A stretch of DNA of 64,000 nt from Bufo bufo (Eukaryota; Chordata; Amphibia; Anura; Bufonidae): assembly GCF_905171765.1 (NCBI RefSeq), contig NC_053391.1, forward strand, positions 267,706,771 to 267,770,770, read 5' to 3'. The translations under genes were made by a program, and so were the position numbers. Positions 10,230 through 20,827 of the stretch are shown piece after piece. Each line of letters opens with the position of its first letter. Positions within the stretch are counted from its first letter, which is position 1. Under the pieces are notes generated by a model, which was given only the letters and a program-made list of their open reading frames with translations, was not told the origin of the DNA and did no database searches.

Positions 10230-11501
10230 TTATAGGAAGCAGGACACATTGTACTCACGATTGAGGCCCCTGGGCTCCATTGTCTGAAGACGATGGATCC
10301 AGTAAGCCTCTCTTTTCAATAGCAATTTATTTCTATCACGGGGTAATGATATACCTTCAATGATCTGATACCTCAACTGCGAGATATTATGTTTTTTATC
10401 ATGAAAATGAAGGGGTATTGGAAGTAACAAATTCTGTTTGCGGATAGTAGATTTGTGTTTACTTAGTCTGTCCTTCATTCTCATTGAGGTTTCCCCCACA
10501 TATAATAATCCACATGGACATTTAAGAATGTAAACCACAAATCTACTATCACAGGTGAACGTGCCCCTTATTGGAATATTTTCACCTGAGTGAGGGTGGG
10601 AAAAACATGAACCCTTTATGACGCTGGAACAATTGACACAATTTAAACAAGGAAAAGTGCCCCGTCTAGGTGTAGATAAAAAACTCTGTCCTCTTTCTAT
10701 TTTATTACTTCCCACATCTGCCCGGACTATTTTATCCCTAATATTTTCTGCCCGTTTATAGCATATCATGGGTGGCCTCTGGAACTCTCCTATCCGTGGA
10801 TAGGACTTGGATAATATGTGCCAATGTTGATTAACAATAGTCCTCAGGCGCTGGGACCAAGGATGGTATTTAATCACTAAGGGGATCCTTGTTTCTTTCT
10901 TAGTTCTATCCGGTGGTGTAGTCTCAGCTTTATAACACTGTATTTTCAATAGATCAGGGGGGTAGCCTCGCTCTCTAAATTTATTGGTCATATCGTCTAA
11001 TCTTGTTTGGCACATATCCCTATCACTAACGATCCGTCTAACCCTCTGGTATTGTGAATATGGGATAGATTCCTTGATGGTTGCTGGGTGACTACTTGAA
11101 AAGGACAGCAAACTGTTCCTATCAGTTGATTTCACAAATAAATCTGTCTGTATCTTACCTTCTTTGTCCCTAGTCACCCAGGTATCCAAAAAGGAAATTT
11201 TATCAGAACTATGGTGTACAGTGAATTTAAGTTCATCCCAGATGGAATTTAAATACGTGGTAAATTCCGTAAGGGATCGGACGTCGCCTCACCATACGCA
11301 AAAAATATCGTCGATAAATCGACGCCAAAATATACAATGTTGATGATATAGAGGGCTAGAGTAAACAAATTGACACTCAAAAGAAGCCATATATGTATTT
11401 GCGTATGGCGGCGCGACGTTCGATCCCATCGCGGTCCCACGGCACTGCTGGTAAAAAGAATCTTGAAACAAAAAATAATTTTGCTCAAGGACTATTTTCA
11501 A
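10230..11501 (-). pseudogene. PLE reverse transcriptase C-terminus plus GIY-YIG endonuclease
   Basis: One reading frame, open apart from a single TGA at about 11289-11291. Upstream of the stop: GTAMGSNVAPPYANTYMASFE and FIDDIF, the RT motif with two catalytic Asp. Downstream, in the 319 residues from 11189: a thumb/linker region (WDELKFTVHHSSDKISFLDTW lies just before it), a CLNCVNC cysteine cluster at 181-187, then the GIY-YIG domain at about 216-312. That domain shows VYILKC, LLYVGET, catalytic-position Arg in MKDRLSKH, Glu in KREAYWI and Asn in GLN. PLEs use this endonuclease with the RT for target-primed insertion. The RT N-terminal half is missing where the frame meets the inverted right arm. 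The small number of lesions suggests a fairly young copy. Confidence 0.92.
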
Positions 11502-11565
11502 AAGTTCCAGAAAAAATTCCTTTTCTGCCTTTTTGTATGTGCTTGTGCCTAAGAGACCCGCGACG

Positions 11566-11750
11566 GAGCTCCTCTGATGATGTCAGTTCCTTAGTGTCTC
11601 ATTTATGTATAAATAGCTGGAGTGTAAGATGTTTCATTGCAGTCTGATGAAAGCACACTTGTGCTGAAACGCGTCACTATGCCACTTGAATATGTGACTG
11701 AATAAATCTACATTGTGATCTACATCTGCGAAGTGCCGGTCTTCTTCTTT
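11566..11750 (+). repeat. PLE 1 pLTR arm, right
   Basis: Reverse complement of 9814-10004 with few differences. Contains 'tatgtataaatagctgg' upstream of the ribozyme-like motif and 'actgaataaatctac' downstream. Confidence 0.85.
11636..11682 (+). ncRNA. Hammerhead-ribozyme-like motif 1b
   Basis: Plus-strand partner of motif 1a, same core: CTGATGA at 11643, stem-loop AGCAC-ACTT-GTGCT, GAAACGCGTC ending at about 11674. Upstream GCAGT can pair with downstream ACTATGC as a short bulged stem I. Confidence 0.75.
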
Positions 11751-12501
11751 AAAAACGTTTGTCTGGACGCCATTCCACGGACACGTGCACCGCGAATTCA
11801 AGAAGGTAGTGCCGCCCTGTTTTCACTAGAATTAATTTTACCAGTGTCATGAAGTACAATGTGTGACGAAAAAACAATCTCAGAATGGCCTGGATACGTC
11901 AAAGTGTTTTAAAGTTATCAGTACTTAAAGTGACACTGGTCAGATTTGCAAAAAATGGCCAAGTCCTTAAGGTGAAATAGGGCTGAGTCCTTAAGGGGTT
12001 AAAAACCCATACAACTTAAAAAAGAAAAAAAAAAAAAAGAAAATTAATGTTTTTTCTATGAAAAATTATCCAGCCGATCGCTTTTGGTCTGATCATAATG
12101 AAGCAACGGCCTTATCATCTGGGGTGTGGCAACATTGCCAACACACTCATAGAGGTGATGATCGCTTCATTGTGATACGCAAGCCCCTTCACCACGACAA
12201 GGTAACGATCACGAAGGGGAATTGACACATGTTTGTGCCTTTTTTTTTGTTTTGTTTTTGCAGCCTCAGTGCAGCACCAGAGGACAGAAAAATTAGGCAT
12301 GTACACATGCCTGAAAAATAATAGCATTGTTGCAGCAGCGGCCGGAAAAATTGATGTTTTCCAGGCAGAAAGGTGACTAAAACATTGCGGCTTGAACCCT
12401 AGTTGGTGGCGGAGAATTCACGAAAGTCATCCGGTATGCAGACATTAAATACAGCAGCGTGGGGACCATTTTGAGGCCAAGGCATGTCATCAGGCCTTCT
12501 G

Positions 12502-15500
12502 TTAGTCAAACGTATCCCCCACTGTCAGTCCCTTGGGGATCCATGCCTCATTCATCTTAATAAAGGTGAGGTAATCAACACTTTTTTGACCGAGGCGACT
12601 TCTCTTGTCAGTGACAATGCCTCCTGCTGCACTGAAGGTCCTTTCTGACAGGACACTTGAAGCGGGGCAGGCCAGAAGTTCTATCGCAAACTGGGATAGC
12701 TCAGGCCACAGGTCAAGCCTGCACACCCAGTAGTCAAGGGGTTCATCGCTCCTCAGAGTGTCGATATCTGCAGTTAAGGTGAGGTAGTCTGCTACCTGTC
12801 GGTCGAGTCGTTCTCTAAGGCTGGATCCCGAAGGGCTGTGGCGATGTGTAGGACTGAAAAAGCTCTGCATGTCCTCCATCAACAACACATCTGTAAACCG
12901 TCCTGTCCTTGCCGCCGTGGTCGTGGTAGGAGGAGGATTACTTTCACCTCTTCCCCAGTTAGATTCCCGTTGTGCTGTGACATCCCCCTTATAAGCTGTG
13001 TAAAGCATATTTTTTAGTTTGGTTTTGAACTGCTGCATCCTTTCCGACTTTCGGTAATTTGGTAACATTTCCGCCACTTTCTGCTTATACCGGGGGTCTA
13101 GTAGCGTGGCCACCCAGTACAGGTCATTCTCCTTCATCCTTTTTATACGAGGGTCCCTCAACAGACATGACAGCATGAAAGACCCCATTTGCGCAAGGTT
13201 GGATGCCGAGCTACTCACTTCCCGTTCCTCGTCCTCACTGATGTCATTGATGGTCTGTTCTTCCCCCCAGCCACGTACAACACCACGGGTCCCAGATAGG
13301 TGACAACAACGAGCACCCTGGGATTCCTGCTGTGGTTGGTCTTCCTCAAAGCCACATTCCTCCTCTGAGTCCTCTTCCTCATACTGTTCTTCCAGCGTTG
13401 CCGCAGGTCCGGCAAGCGATGATGACAAGGCTGTTTCTGGTGGTGATGGTGCCTTCGGTGCGACTGACTAGGTTTTTCACCTCCTCAAAAGGACGCATGA
13501 CCCTACAGGCATTGCGCATGAGCGTCCAGTAACGTGGCAAAAAAATTCCCAGCTCCGCAGAGGCTGTCCTAGCACCCCGGTCATACAAATACTCGTTGAC
13601 GGCTTTTTCTTGTTGGAGCAGGCGGTCGAACATTATATCGCCGCTGGATATCTGAAAAGTGCGCCATGGCCGTGTAGGAACGCCTGAAATGGCCACACAC
13701 CTTCCTGGCCTGCTTGAGGACGTCCTGTAAGCCTGGGTACTTAAACACAAAGCGTTGTACGATGAGATTCAACACATGTGCCATGCATGGCACATGTGAC
13801 AACTTGCCCAAATTCAATGCCGCCAACAAATTGCTTCCATTGTCACACACCACTTTGCCGATCTCCAGTTGGTGCGGGGTCAGCCACTGATCCACCTGTG
13901 CGTTCAGGGCGGACAGGAGTGCTGGTCCGGTGTGGCTCTCTGCTTTCAGGCAAGTCAACCCCAAGACAGCGTGACACTGTCGTATCCGGGATGTGGAATA
14001 GCCCCTGGGGAGCTGGGGGGATTCAGTTGATGTGCAGCCAGACGCCGCAGCAGAAGAGGACTCAGCCGAGGAGGTTATCGAAAAGGATGGAGTAGGAGTA
14101 GTAGAGGAGGTGGCAGTAGGCCTGCCTGCAAGTCGTGTCGGTGTCACCAACTCCGCTGCAGAGCCACGCATTCCATGCTTGTCAGCCGTCAGCAGGTTGA
14201 CCCAATGCGCAGTGTACGTGATATACCTGCCCTGTCCGTGCTTTGCAGACCAGGTATCAGTGGTCAGATGGACCTTTGCCCCAACACTGTATGCCAGAGA
14301 TGCCATGACTTCCTTTTCAATAACAGAGTAGAGGTTTGGGATTGCCTTTTTTGAAAAAAAAATTTGTCCGGGTACCTTCCACTGTGGTGTCCCAATAGCG
14401 ACAAATTTTTTGAAGGCCTCAGACTCCACCAGCTGGTATGGTAAAAGCTGGCGGGCTAAGAGTTCCGTCAAGCCAGCTGTCAGACGCCGGGCAAGGGGGT
14501 GACTTTGTGACATTGGCTTCTTACGCTCAAACATGTCCTTGACAGACACCTGACTGTGGGCAGATGAGCAGGAATTGCTCAAGGCGAGAGACGGAGTGGC
14601 GGATGGTTGAGAGGGGGCAAGGAGGACAGCAGTGGTTGACGTGGCTGAAGATGCTGGACCAGGATGAGCATGGCGGCTTTGAGTTTGTGTGCTGCTTGTA
14701 GGCGTTTGTGATGTGCGATCATGTGCCTTCGCAAAGCAGTTGTACCGAGGTGGGTGTTGGACTTATTTTGGCACAGGTTGCAAATGGCATTGCTGTTATC
14801 AGAGGCAGACACACAAAAAAAATGCCACACTGCTGAGCTTTGCAATGACGGCATTCTGGTGGTGGCAACAGCATGCGTTGATTGGCGTGCTGTCTGGCTG
14901 ACCCCGGGTGCCGATACATGCTGTCTAACTGTGCCACTAGCTCCTTGCGACGACCTCCCCCTGCTTCCAACTCGTCTCCTCCTTCTCTCTGTCTCCCCTT
15001 CTGAACTTTCCCCCTCTTCTTCTTCTCTTTGAGCAGGCACCCACGTGGCATCCACGGACACATCGTCATCATCAACCACTTCACTTGTATCTGACACCTC
15101 AGCAAAGGAAGCAGCAGCGGGTACAACATCATCATCATCATCATCATCACACTGTACGTCCATGTGTGTAATCCTGCCTGACTGAGACATATCCCTGTTA
15201 TCTACATCCTCTGGCAATAATGGTTGCGCATCACTAATTTCATCCAACTGATGTGTAAATAACTCCTCTGACGGATCAAGTGAAGCGGCTGTGGTGGCTT
15301 GGCTGTGGTGGTAGTGGTGGTGGTGGCGGCGGGCGGGAGAGTGGTAACTTGAGAGCAGGTGACCGAAGCTGAGCTGGAGGAGGATGGTGTGTCAAGGTTC
15401 TTAGCGGAAGCTGTTGAAGATTGGGTGTCCTGTGTAAGTCGGTCAACTATGTCCTCAGAATTTTTCGGGTTTAGGGTACGTGGCCTCTGAACACTGGGCA

Positions 15501-15590
15501 TTATTCCAGGGCCAGTGGAAATCACAGCACCACGACCACGACGGCCCCCGCGGGGTGGCCTGCCTCTGCCTGTCTTTTTTTTTTTAGATA
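12502..15590 (-). pseudogene. hAT transposase, BED-finger type, frameshifted
   Basis: About 1000 codons in four or five open segments separated by single frame changes (near 15240, 14590, 13650, 13400). Order from the N-terminus: Ser/Thr-rich leader (MPSVQRPRTLNPKNSEDIV at about 15497); acidic Asp-rich region; BED zinc finger with CNLCQNKSNTHLGTTALRRHM and H..H (about 14740-14860); RNase H-like fold with TTDTWSAKHG (first catalytic Asp) and VCDNGSNLLAAL (second Asp) and CMAHVLNL; then the C-terminal dimerisation domain LDYWVCRLDLWPEL...LSERTFSAAGG with the third catalytic acidic residue (Glu in SERTFS). All key motifs survive, so few repairs separate it from an open frame. The shadow open frames on the plus strand are not genes. 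Confidence 0.9.
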
Positions 15591-15599
15591 AGTGGTACT

Positions 15600-16222
15600 A
15601 TGCGTGCAAGGTACTGTGCCACCCAATATAAGTGGTGGGCAGTGGGCACAGTACAGTCTATGTGGGCCTGACACACACTGGCTTGCAACTGCGATTATAT
15701 CACAGAGAAAAAATAAATTGACTTTAGTTTTATCTGCAAGGCATTGTGACACCCTGTAACGGTATGAGTGGTGGCCTGGCCAGTGGCCACAGTACAGTCT
15801 GTGGGCCAGACACTCACTGGCTTGCAACTGCGATTATATTTATTACAGAGAAATAATAAATTGACTTTAGTTTTATCTGCAAGGTATTGTGACACCCTGT
15901 AACGGTATGAGTGGTGGCCTGGCCAGTGGCCACAGTACAGTCTGTGTGGGCCAGACACTCACTGGCTTGCAACTGCGATTATATTTATTACAGAGAAAAA
16001 AATAAATTGACTTTAGTTTTATCTGCAAGTTATTGTGACACCCTGTAACGGTATGAGTGGTGGCCTGGCCAGTGGCCACAGTACAGTCTGTGGGCCAGAC
16101 ACTCACTGGCTTGCAACTGCGATTATATTTATTACAGAGAAAAAAATAAATTGACTTTAGTTTTATCTGCAAGGTATTGTGACACCCTGTAACGGTATGA
16201 GTGGTGGCCTGGCCAGTGGCCA
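15600..16222. repeat. Subterminal tandem repeat of the hAT, about 144-bp unit, 4-5 copies
   Basis: Units contain 'ggtatgagtggtggcctggc' (15761, 15904, 16050, 16194) then 'cactggcttgcaactgcgat' and 'ttgactttagttttatctgc'. A more diverged unit begins at about 15601. Spacings are 143, 146 and 144 bp. Open frames through these repeats are repeat artefacts. Confidence 0.93.
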
Positions 16223-16260
16223 CAGGAAGGAAAAACCAAAATAAAGGAAAAAAGAAACCT

Positions 16261-16650
16261 GTATACGGCGCCAAATCCCTCAGAGGTAGTCAGCTGCTTA
16301 TTTTAGAATGGTAAAACAGGGGGTAGTTGAGTGCTAAAACAAGCGGTCGTCTCATTCACTATTGAAAAATCCCAGATGCTTGTGCAACCCAGCAGGGTTA
16401 TTTTTAGGATTAATAGTGATGGTATATTAAAGATGGTATATTAAAAATGGTATATTAAAAATGCCCCAGTGGGAACAAAATACATTATTCAATCAAGGTA
16501 TTCTCTTTGAAAAATAATTTTCTAAAATGCAATTTTTTGAATGGAAATTTTCAAGTAAAAAAAACTCACTTCACCCAGGAGGGGCAGGGTGGGATAAAGC
16601 ACATAACACCCACTCTGCTTCCTCCTGCGCCTGGGTCGCCTAAAAGATCG
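16261..16650. other. Unassigned AT-rich sequence with short 'atggtatattaaa' repeats
   Basis: Three copies of 'atggtatattaaa' at 16430-16460. Possibly the far edge of the hAT and, from about 16560, non-arm sequence of the PLE-derived palindrome. No gene. Confidence 0.35.
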
Positions 16651-16732
16651 TCTGGAAATAAACGGCAGTCACAGCTGGAACGTCTGGTAAATTTCCTCTT
16701 TATTAGCACAGAGTAGGGTAAAGGTAAAGGTA

Positions 16733-16778
16733 GGCTCAACGCGTTTCGGGGTCACCAAGGATCCCCTTCATCAGGAGC
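16733..16778 (-). ncRNA. Hammerhead-ribozyme-like motif 2a
   Basis: Minus strand: stem I GCTC/GAGC, CTGATGA, stem II with at least GGGG/CCCC, GAAACGCGTT. Faces motif 2b across 17 bases. Confidence 0.75.
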
Positions 16779-16795
16779 ATAACTATGCATATTAT

Positions 16796-16841
16796 GCTCC
16801 TGATGAAGGGGATCCTTGGTGACCCCGAAACGCGTTGAGCC
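16796..16841 (+). ncRNA. Hammerhead-ribozyme-like motif 2b
   Basis: GCTC then CTGATGA (16800-16806), A, GGGG...CCCC stem II, GAAACGCGTT, then GAGC closing stem I as four perfect pairs. Core boxes are complete; U would occupy the cleavage position. Confidence 0.78.
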
Positions 16842-16923
16842 TACCTTTACCTTTACCCTACCCTGTGCTAATAAAGAGGAAATTTACCAGACGTTCCAGC
16901 TGTGACTGCCGTTTATTTCCAGA

Positions 16924-17414
16924 TGAAGCTGAAAGTGAAAATAATAGCAGAATTTACTGCGATTATTCCTCGAACAGTGATTTCTCCTCTGTTGCTTGGA
17001 CTTTAGCTGGTCTTGTATGAAAGCCTGGAATGTAACTTTCAAACAAGACCAGTTGCATGCTTCTGCTGCTACCATTTAGGAGATATCACCATCTAAAGCA
17101 GTCCTCCCCCCTCCACTTTCTGCCGGAGGCCAGGCACTCAGGGCTGTGCTCCTCCTCCCAGTGTTCTGCCCCTCTCTTGTTTATAATACAGAGGAGATGG
17201 CCTGCACATGACAAGGCTGTGAGAAGAGGGCTGCAGAATAGGAAAGTAGCACACATTTGTGGGAGTTATTATCAGGTAAAACTGAAAATGATTAAATTTT
17301 AAAGCACAAAAGCATTTATACAGCAGGGTGTACTATACCATTAGGGTATAAAAAAATAAAACGGCAGTTACACTTTAAAGTGTGTATTGAGGGAACTGCT
17401 TAACTGTTTATTGT
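16924..17414. other. Unassigned sequence, partly palindromic
   Basis: Contains 'ctggtcttg(t)' at about 17007 and its complement 'caagaccag' at about 17044, and other short symmetries typical of non-autonomous elements. No gene, no clear termini. Confidence 0.35.
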
Positions 17415-17700
17415 TTAGTAAATGTATATGCACCCAGTACATCTAATTACTCTTATTTTTCTTCCCTCTTGGAGGTTATCTCTAGCTGGGATGTGTCTAA
17501 CTTAGTGTCGGGTAGGGATTTTAATGCAGTTCAGGATTTGATTTTGGATAGGTCAGGTACTCAGTCTCACTCACCTCCCACTGCACATAATTGTATACAA
17601 TCAGATTGTCTGGATCTTTTTGATCCATGGCGCATTCAACACCCAGTTGATCATGATTACCTCCATTACTCTCATGTGCACAACTACCATTGTTGGTTAT
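17415..17700 (+). pseudogene. L1-type LINE endonuclease fragment
   Basis: MYMHPVH-like 'NVYAPS' start, then SGRDFNAVQDLILDRSG (the GGDFN catalytic block of L1 apurinic endonuclease), LDLFDPWRIQHP and DYLHYSHVHN. These are consecutive L1 endonuclease motifs. Truncated at both sides; the rest of ORF2 is absent nearby. Confidence 0.75.
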
Positions 17701-17869
17701 ATAATTGGCTTTCATTTTCCTTGCTCTCCAACTAGAGAAAAACAACACCTGTGTATCAGCCAAGTCCGCACCAGGAACTCTACTACTACCGGCGATCACA
17801 CTTAAGAGAAAAGGCAGACTCCTGAATCCAAATACCTCTTAATGTTGTATACTGTATGTTTTTGTCATG

Positions 17870-18460
17870 GACGTTCCCGCGAAGGAGATCGGTGAGACTG
17901 GCAACACGTGGTTTGATCTGACAGGTTTTTTCATGTGGATCAATAAGGCATCTGTGTTGTTTCTTGTCATGTCCACACCCCTTGCCTCAGGTATTGCTAA
18001 TGTGGTCATTTAACCTTCCTTATTTATTGTTGCTTCTCCCACAGTGCTGTAGCTTCAGTTTCAGTTGTGGATTGCTGATGTGTGGATCTCGGCAGAGTTC
18101 CTGGTGCTTCCATAGCCCCTTTGAAGTTAAGTCTTTCCTTTCCCTTTTGTATTTTGTTTCGGTTCTGTGTGTTGTATTTCCCTATTGTTTGTATTAGGCC
18201 TGATGGAGACTCCTGTTTGTCCTTCCTTTTGGAGGAACAGGTAGTCTCGTCCCTGCCATTAGTACCAGGGTCCTATAAGGCTAGATAGGACTCTAGGTAT
18301 TCCTGATATGAACACACCTACCTCTGGGGTCTGTTCATACTGGTAGTCAGTCAGGTTAGGGTTTTACTAGGAGGTGTCCATCTTCCTTCCCTAGTTCTCA
18401 GGCTCGACTCCCTGTTCCCCCCCTTCCCTCTTATGCTTAGTGTGGTGTTTCCCTCCCACA
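17870..18460. other. Possible LTR-like sequence
   Basis: Pyrimidine-rich region starting 'tgtcatggacgttcccgcga'. It has runs such as 'cctttcccttttgtattttg' and is flanked by AT-rich DNA. It resembles LTR-type sequence, but no CA end, target duplication or coding neighbour was found. Confidence 0.2.
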
Positions 18461-18601
18461 CCGATGGGTCATTCACCTTCATGTTTCTTTATTCATCTAA
18501 TTTGTCATGAAAAATCTGTGAATGTAAAAAGCATACACCATGAGGGACGCTGAGATGCACATCACTCTATCCTCCTTCCCACTGTGCGATGTTTTGGGAG
18601 A

Positions 18602-19330
18602 TCAAACCCCCTTGCTCATGCGTGAGGGAGGAAGAGAAGGTGAGGAAATGTATATCACCAAAATTACAACAATAAATTTAATTATCATACAAAATGTAAA
18701 ATATAAAACATTCATGAACTTCATAATTTTCTTATTTTCTAAACCTTGAGAAAATATACTATATAAATGCACTAAAGCTATATACCCTTTTGGGATTAAC
18801 AAGTCCAGCCTCACTATCCAGAATGTTTCTCTCTGTAATAGCCGCATTTATTTTCCTCCTCATTTCTTTTATAATTTACCGCCTCCAATACCTGCAATTT
18901 AAGATCAGAAACCAGATGTTTATTCTTTGAAAAATGTCAAACTACTGTGGGTTCATCTTGTTTTTATCCCTGTTGTACAGCTGTACTATCCTCATTTCTT
19001 AATTTCTTCCTAATATTAGATTTATGTTAGTTTAACCTAATCTTCACTGAACGAGAGGTTTGTCCTACATACAGTTTACTTCCTGGACATTTCAAACCGT
19101 AAATTACATTGTGCGTCTCACATGTAGCAATCTGTATTACAATACCCTTAGTAGGATGAAATACTTCATCCCCTTTGATCACTGTAATATATATGCAACC
19201 AAAACAAGGGTACGCACAACTTCTCTGAGTGGCAAAAAAAGGTTTGTCTTTTTTTTCCACTCTGGACATCACTTGTAATAAGCATAATATTCAAGGATAA
19301 ATCTTTTTATATGTAAACAGGGGACTGTCC
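18602..19330 (-). pseudogene. PLE copy 3: GIY-YIG endonuclease fragment
   Basis: Minus strand, patched frames: VIKGDEVFHPTKGIVIQIATCE, NVIYGLKCPGSKLYVGQTSRSVKIRL (GIY-YIG core with the Arg position), HKSNIR, then RETFWIVRLDLLIPKGY at 18780-18840 (Glu position of the domain). At least one stop and several frameshifts. No ribozyme-bearing arm is visible beside it. The MITE at 19366 interrupts or abuts its upstream side. Confidence 0.75.
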
Positions 19331-19365
19331 ATAAACATTTTTCTATATAACTGATCGTGTTTAAG

Positions 19366-19528
19366 GCTAGTTTCACACTAGCAGCAAGGGACTCCGGCAG
19401 GCTGTTCCGCCGGGTGAACAGTCTGTCGGATCCATCCTGCCGCTAGTGCATTGACTATAATGGGGTCGGGGCGGAGTTCGGTGGCAGCACGGCAGCACAT
19501 GCCTGGAGGCGGCCAAAATAAATTATAG
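19366..19528. mobile_element. MITE, left half (split by PLE 2)
   Basis: Starts 'ggctagtttcacactagc' and continues 'gggactccggcaggctgttc'. The right half at 26792-26914 ends with the reverse complement. Joining at the PLE target duplication restores one non-autonomous palindromic element. Confidence 0.85.
19514..19528. repeat. Target-site duplication of PLE 2, left copy
   Basis: CAAAATAAATTATAG, repeated exactly at 26777-26791. Confidence 0.93.
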
Positions 19529-20447
19529 GTAAGATCAAGGGGATAGATGGCTCTACCTCTTAGGCAAATGATAGAGGTGCAGAACTGCTTAGTCTGACTC
19601 ACCCAGTCAGGAGCATACAATCACAGAAAAACAAGGGTAAGCAGGAACACTCTAATCTGGGTACAAACAAGTATTTTATTTGTAGTAAAATATGATGGGT
19701 CGGGGTATAAAATATAGAGATGGTAGAGATAACAAATATAGTTAATTTAAAAAAGATAGTCTTTTAGTAGAAAAATATGAGTAGTGGGTGATCACCACTG
19801 GGTAATGAATACCCTGTAAAATATCTGGAAAAAATAATCTGGAAAGGAGATCTGGAAAAAAAGTCTTAAAGTCTTTCATATACTGTTATGCATATGATGA
19901 TGGGCACTGTTTAAAAATAAAGTTGGATAAAAGATATCTTATAAGATAGCGTAGTCCTTTATGGAGGTGAAGAAACGCCGAGCAGAGGATGATGGCTCTG
20001 TTTGTATGGTTTATATAGATGTCAGTTGCCTCACAGTCCGGGATAAATATTGCACTGTTTCAATATATTTCTAATAAAGCAGCAGGCATGTACATATAGC
20101 TGTAATTCAAAGCTTTAGATAATATGTAATTTGTATTTCTTATGCCAAGCTGTGAAGGGAAAAAGGAGCTCTGAGCCTGAGTGCGGCGTCCCGCACTGTC
20201 TCTGGCTGCAGAGGTCACTTACCCTTCCTAGCGCTGCTTGTGTGTAATCCTCCGGCAGTAGTCGGCTGTTCCTGGAAGGCTGTGTTGGTTCAGTCCTGTT
20301 CAGAGTCGATAGCGTCCCTCGTGTTGCCTAGACGCTGGGGGGGCGTGGTTCGCGCGTCTGGTGGATGACGTCAGCGGTCCCGTGATCGCGAACTTTTCAG
20401 AGTTTGTTCTCCGTATTCCTCCTGCTCTGTTTCAAGTGAATGATCCA

Positions 20448-20512
20448 ATAATCCTCAGCTGCTTAAACGCGTTTCGGGACGCAGGTCCCTTCATCAGTAA
20501 GTGGAGGATTAT
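20448..20512 (-). ncRNA. Hammerhead-ribozyme-like motif 3a
   Basis: Minus-strand copy of motif 3b with the same stems and core (CTGATGA, GGGAC/GTCCC, GAAACGCGTT). Confidence 0.8.
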
Positions 20513-20827
20513 GGTGGGTGCTGTAGTATTTATAGGGCAGCAATGATCAAGCTAATTATCATTACCAATAAAGTTAATGTGTTCAATTAGTTTCTTTATA
20601 GCAATCTTATTTGGCAACAATCGGTTTGAAAAAGGTGAAATTAGTAAAGTGAAAAAAGTATATAGTAAGAATGGAATGAAAATTAGACTGGAAGAGTCAA
20701 AAAATATATATATGTTCTGTATAAGAGTAGGAATGGCACAAAAACATAGGTAGAGATGCCTGATTGGGACCAATCCCTCCTATGATGAGGTGATTGTATT
20801 TGTAAATCAGTTGATTTTGTCTTTATT

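Larger units (their letters stand above)
9811..11831 (-). mobile_element. Penelope-like element copy 1 (inverted ends, 14-bp TSD)
   Basis: About 2.0 kb, exactly bounded by a 14-bp target duplication. The two ends are inverted copies of one about 185-190-bp sequence (9814-10004 and 11566-11750), each containing a hammerhead-like motif. The right arm carries about 80 extra bases before the TSD. Inside lies a minus-strand gene for the RT C-terminus and a GIY-YIG endonuclease, joined directly to the inverted right arm, so the RT N-terminus is missing. This is the 5'-truncated, inverted-pLTR form known for PLEs. Confidence 0.9.
7432..12002. mobile_element. TTAA-flanked DNA transposon (non-autonomous), interrupted by a PLE
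   Basis: The left end 'ttaaccccttagggacgcat' and right end 'gagtccttaaggggttaa' are inverted repeats bounded by TTAA, the target of piggyBac and Kolobok superfamilies. The body holds palindromic 'gacgtaccggtacgtc' blocks, GC-rich hairpins and the 398-bp duplication at 8683, but no transposase frame. The PLE at 9811-11831 splits it. Superfamily cannot be decided without a transposase. Confidence 0.75.
12003..16260 (-). mobile_element. Autonomous-type hAT transposon, decayed
   Basis: A minus-strand hAT transposase with about 500 bp of 3' non-coding sequence (12003-12500) and a 5' side of subterminal tandem repeats (15600-16222). Exact termini and target duplication were not identified; the left edge directly abuts the TTAA element. 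Sequence blocks shared with 5876-7300 show that the two belong to one family or closely related families. Confidence 0.7.
16651..16923. mobile_element. Head-to-head PLE ends forming a 273-bp palindrome
   Basis: Two arms of about 130 bp (16651-16780 and 16794-16923) are reverse complements, separated by 13 bp. Each has a hammerhead-like motif next to the centre and, outward, 'gctaataaagaggaaattta' and 'ctgtgactgccgtttatttc'. Nothing codes. This is the same arrangement as the inverted ends of PLE 1 and PLE 2, with the internal gene reduced to nothing. Confidence 0.85.

Noticed and set aside
15522..16274. Open frames of 87-133 codons with a repeating Cys/His pattern
   Set aside because: They translate the 144-bp subterminal repeat of the hAT; periodicity matches the DNA unit.
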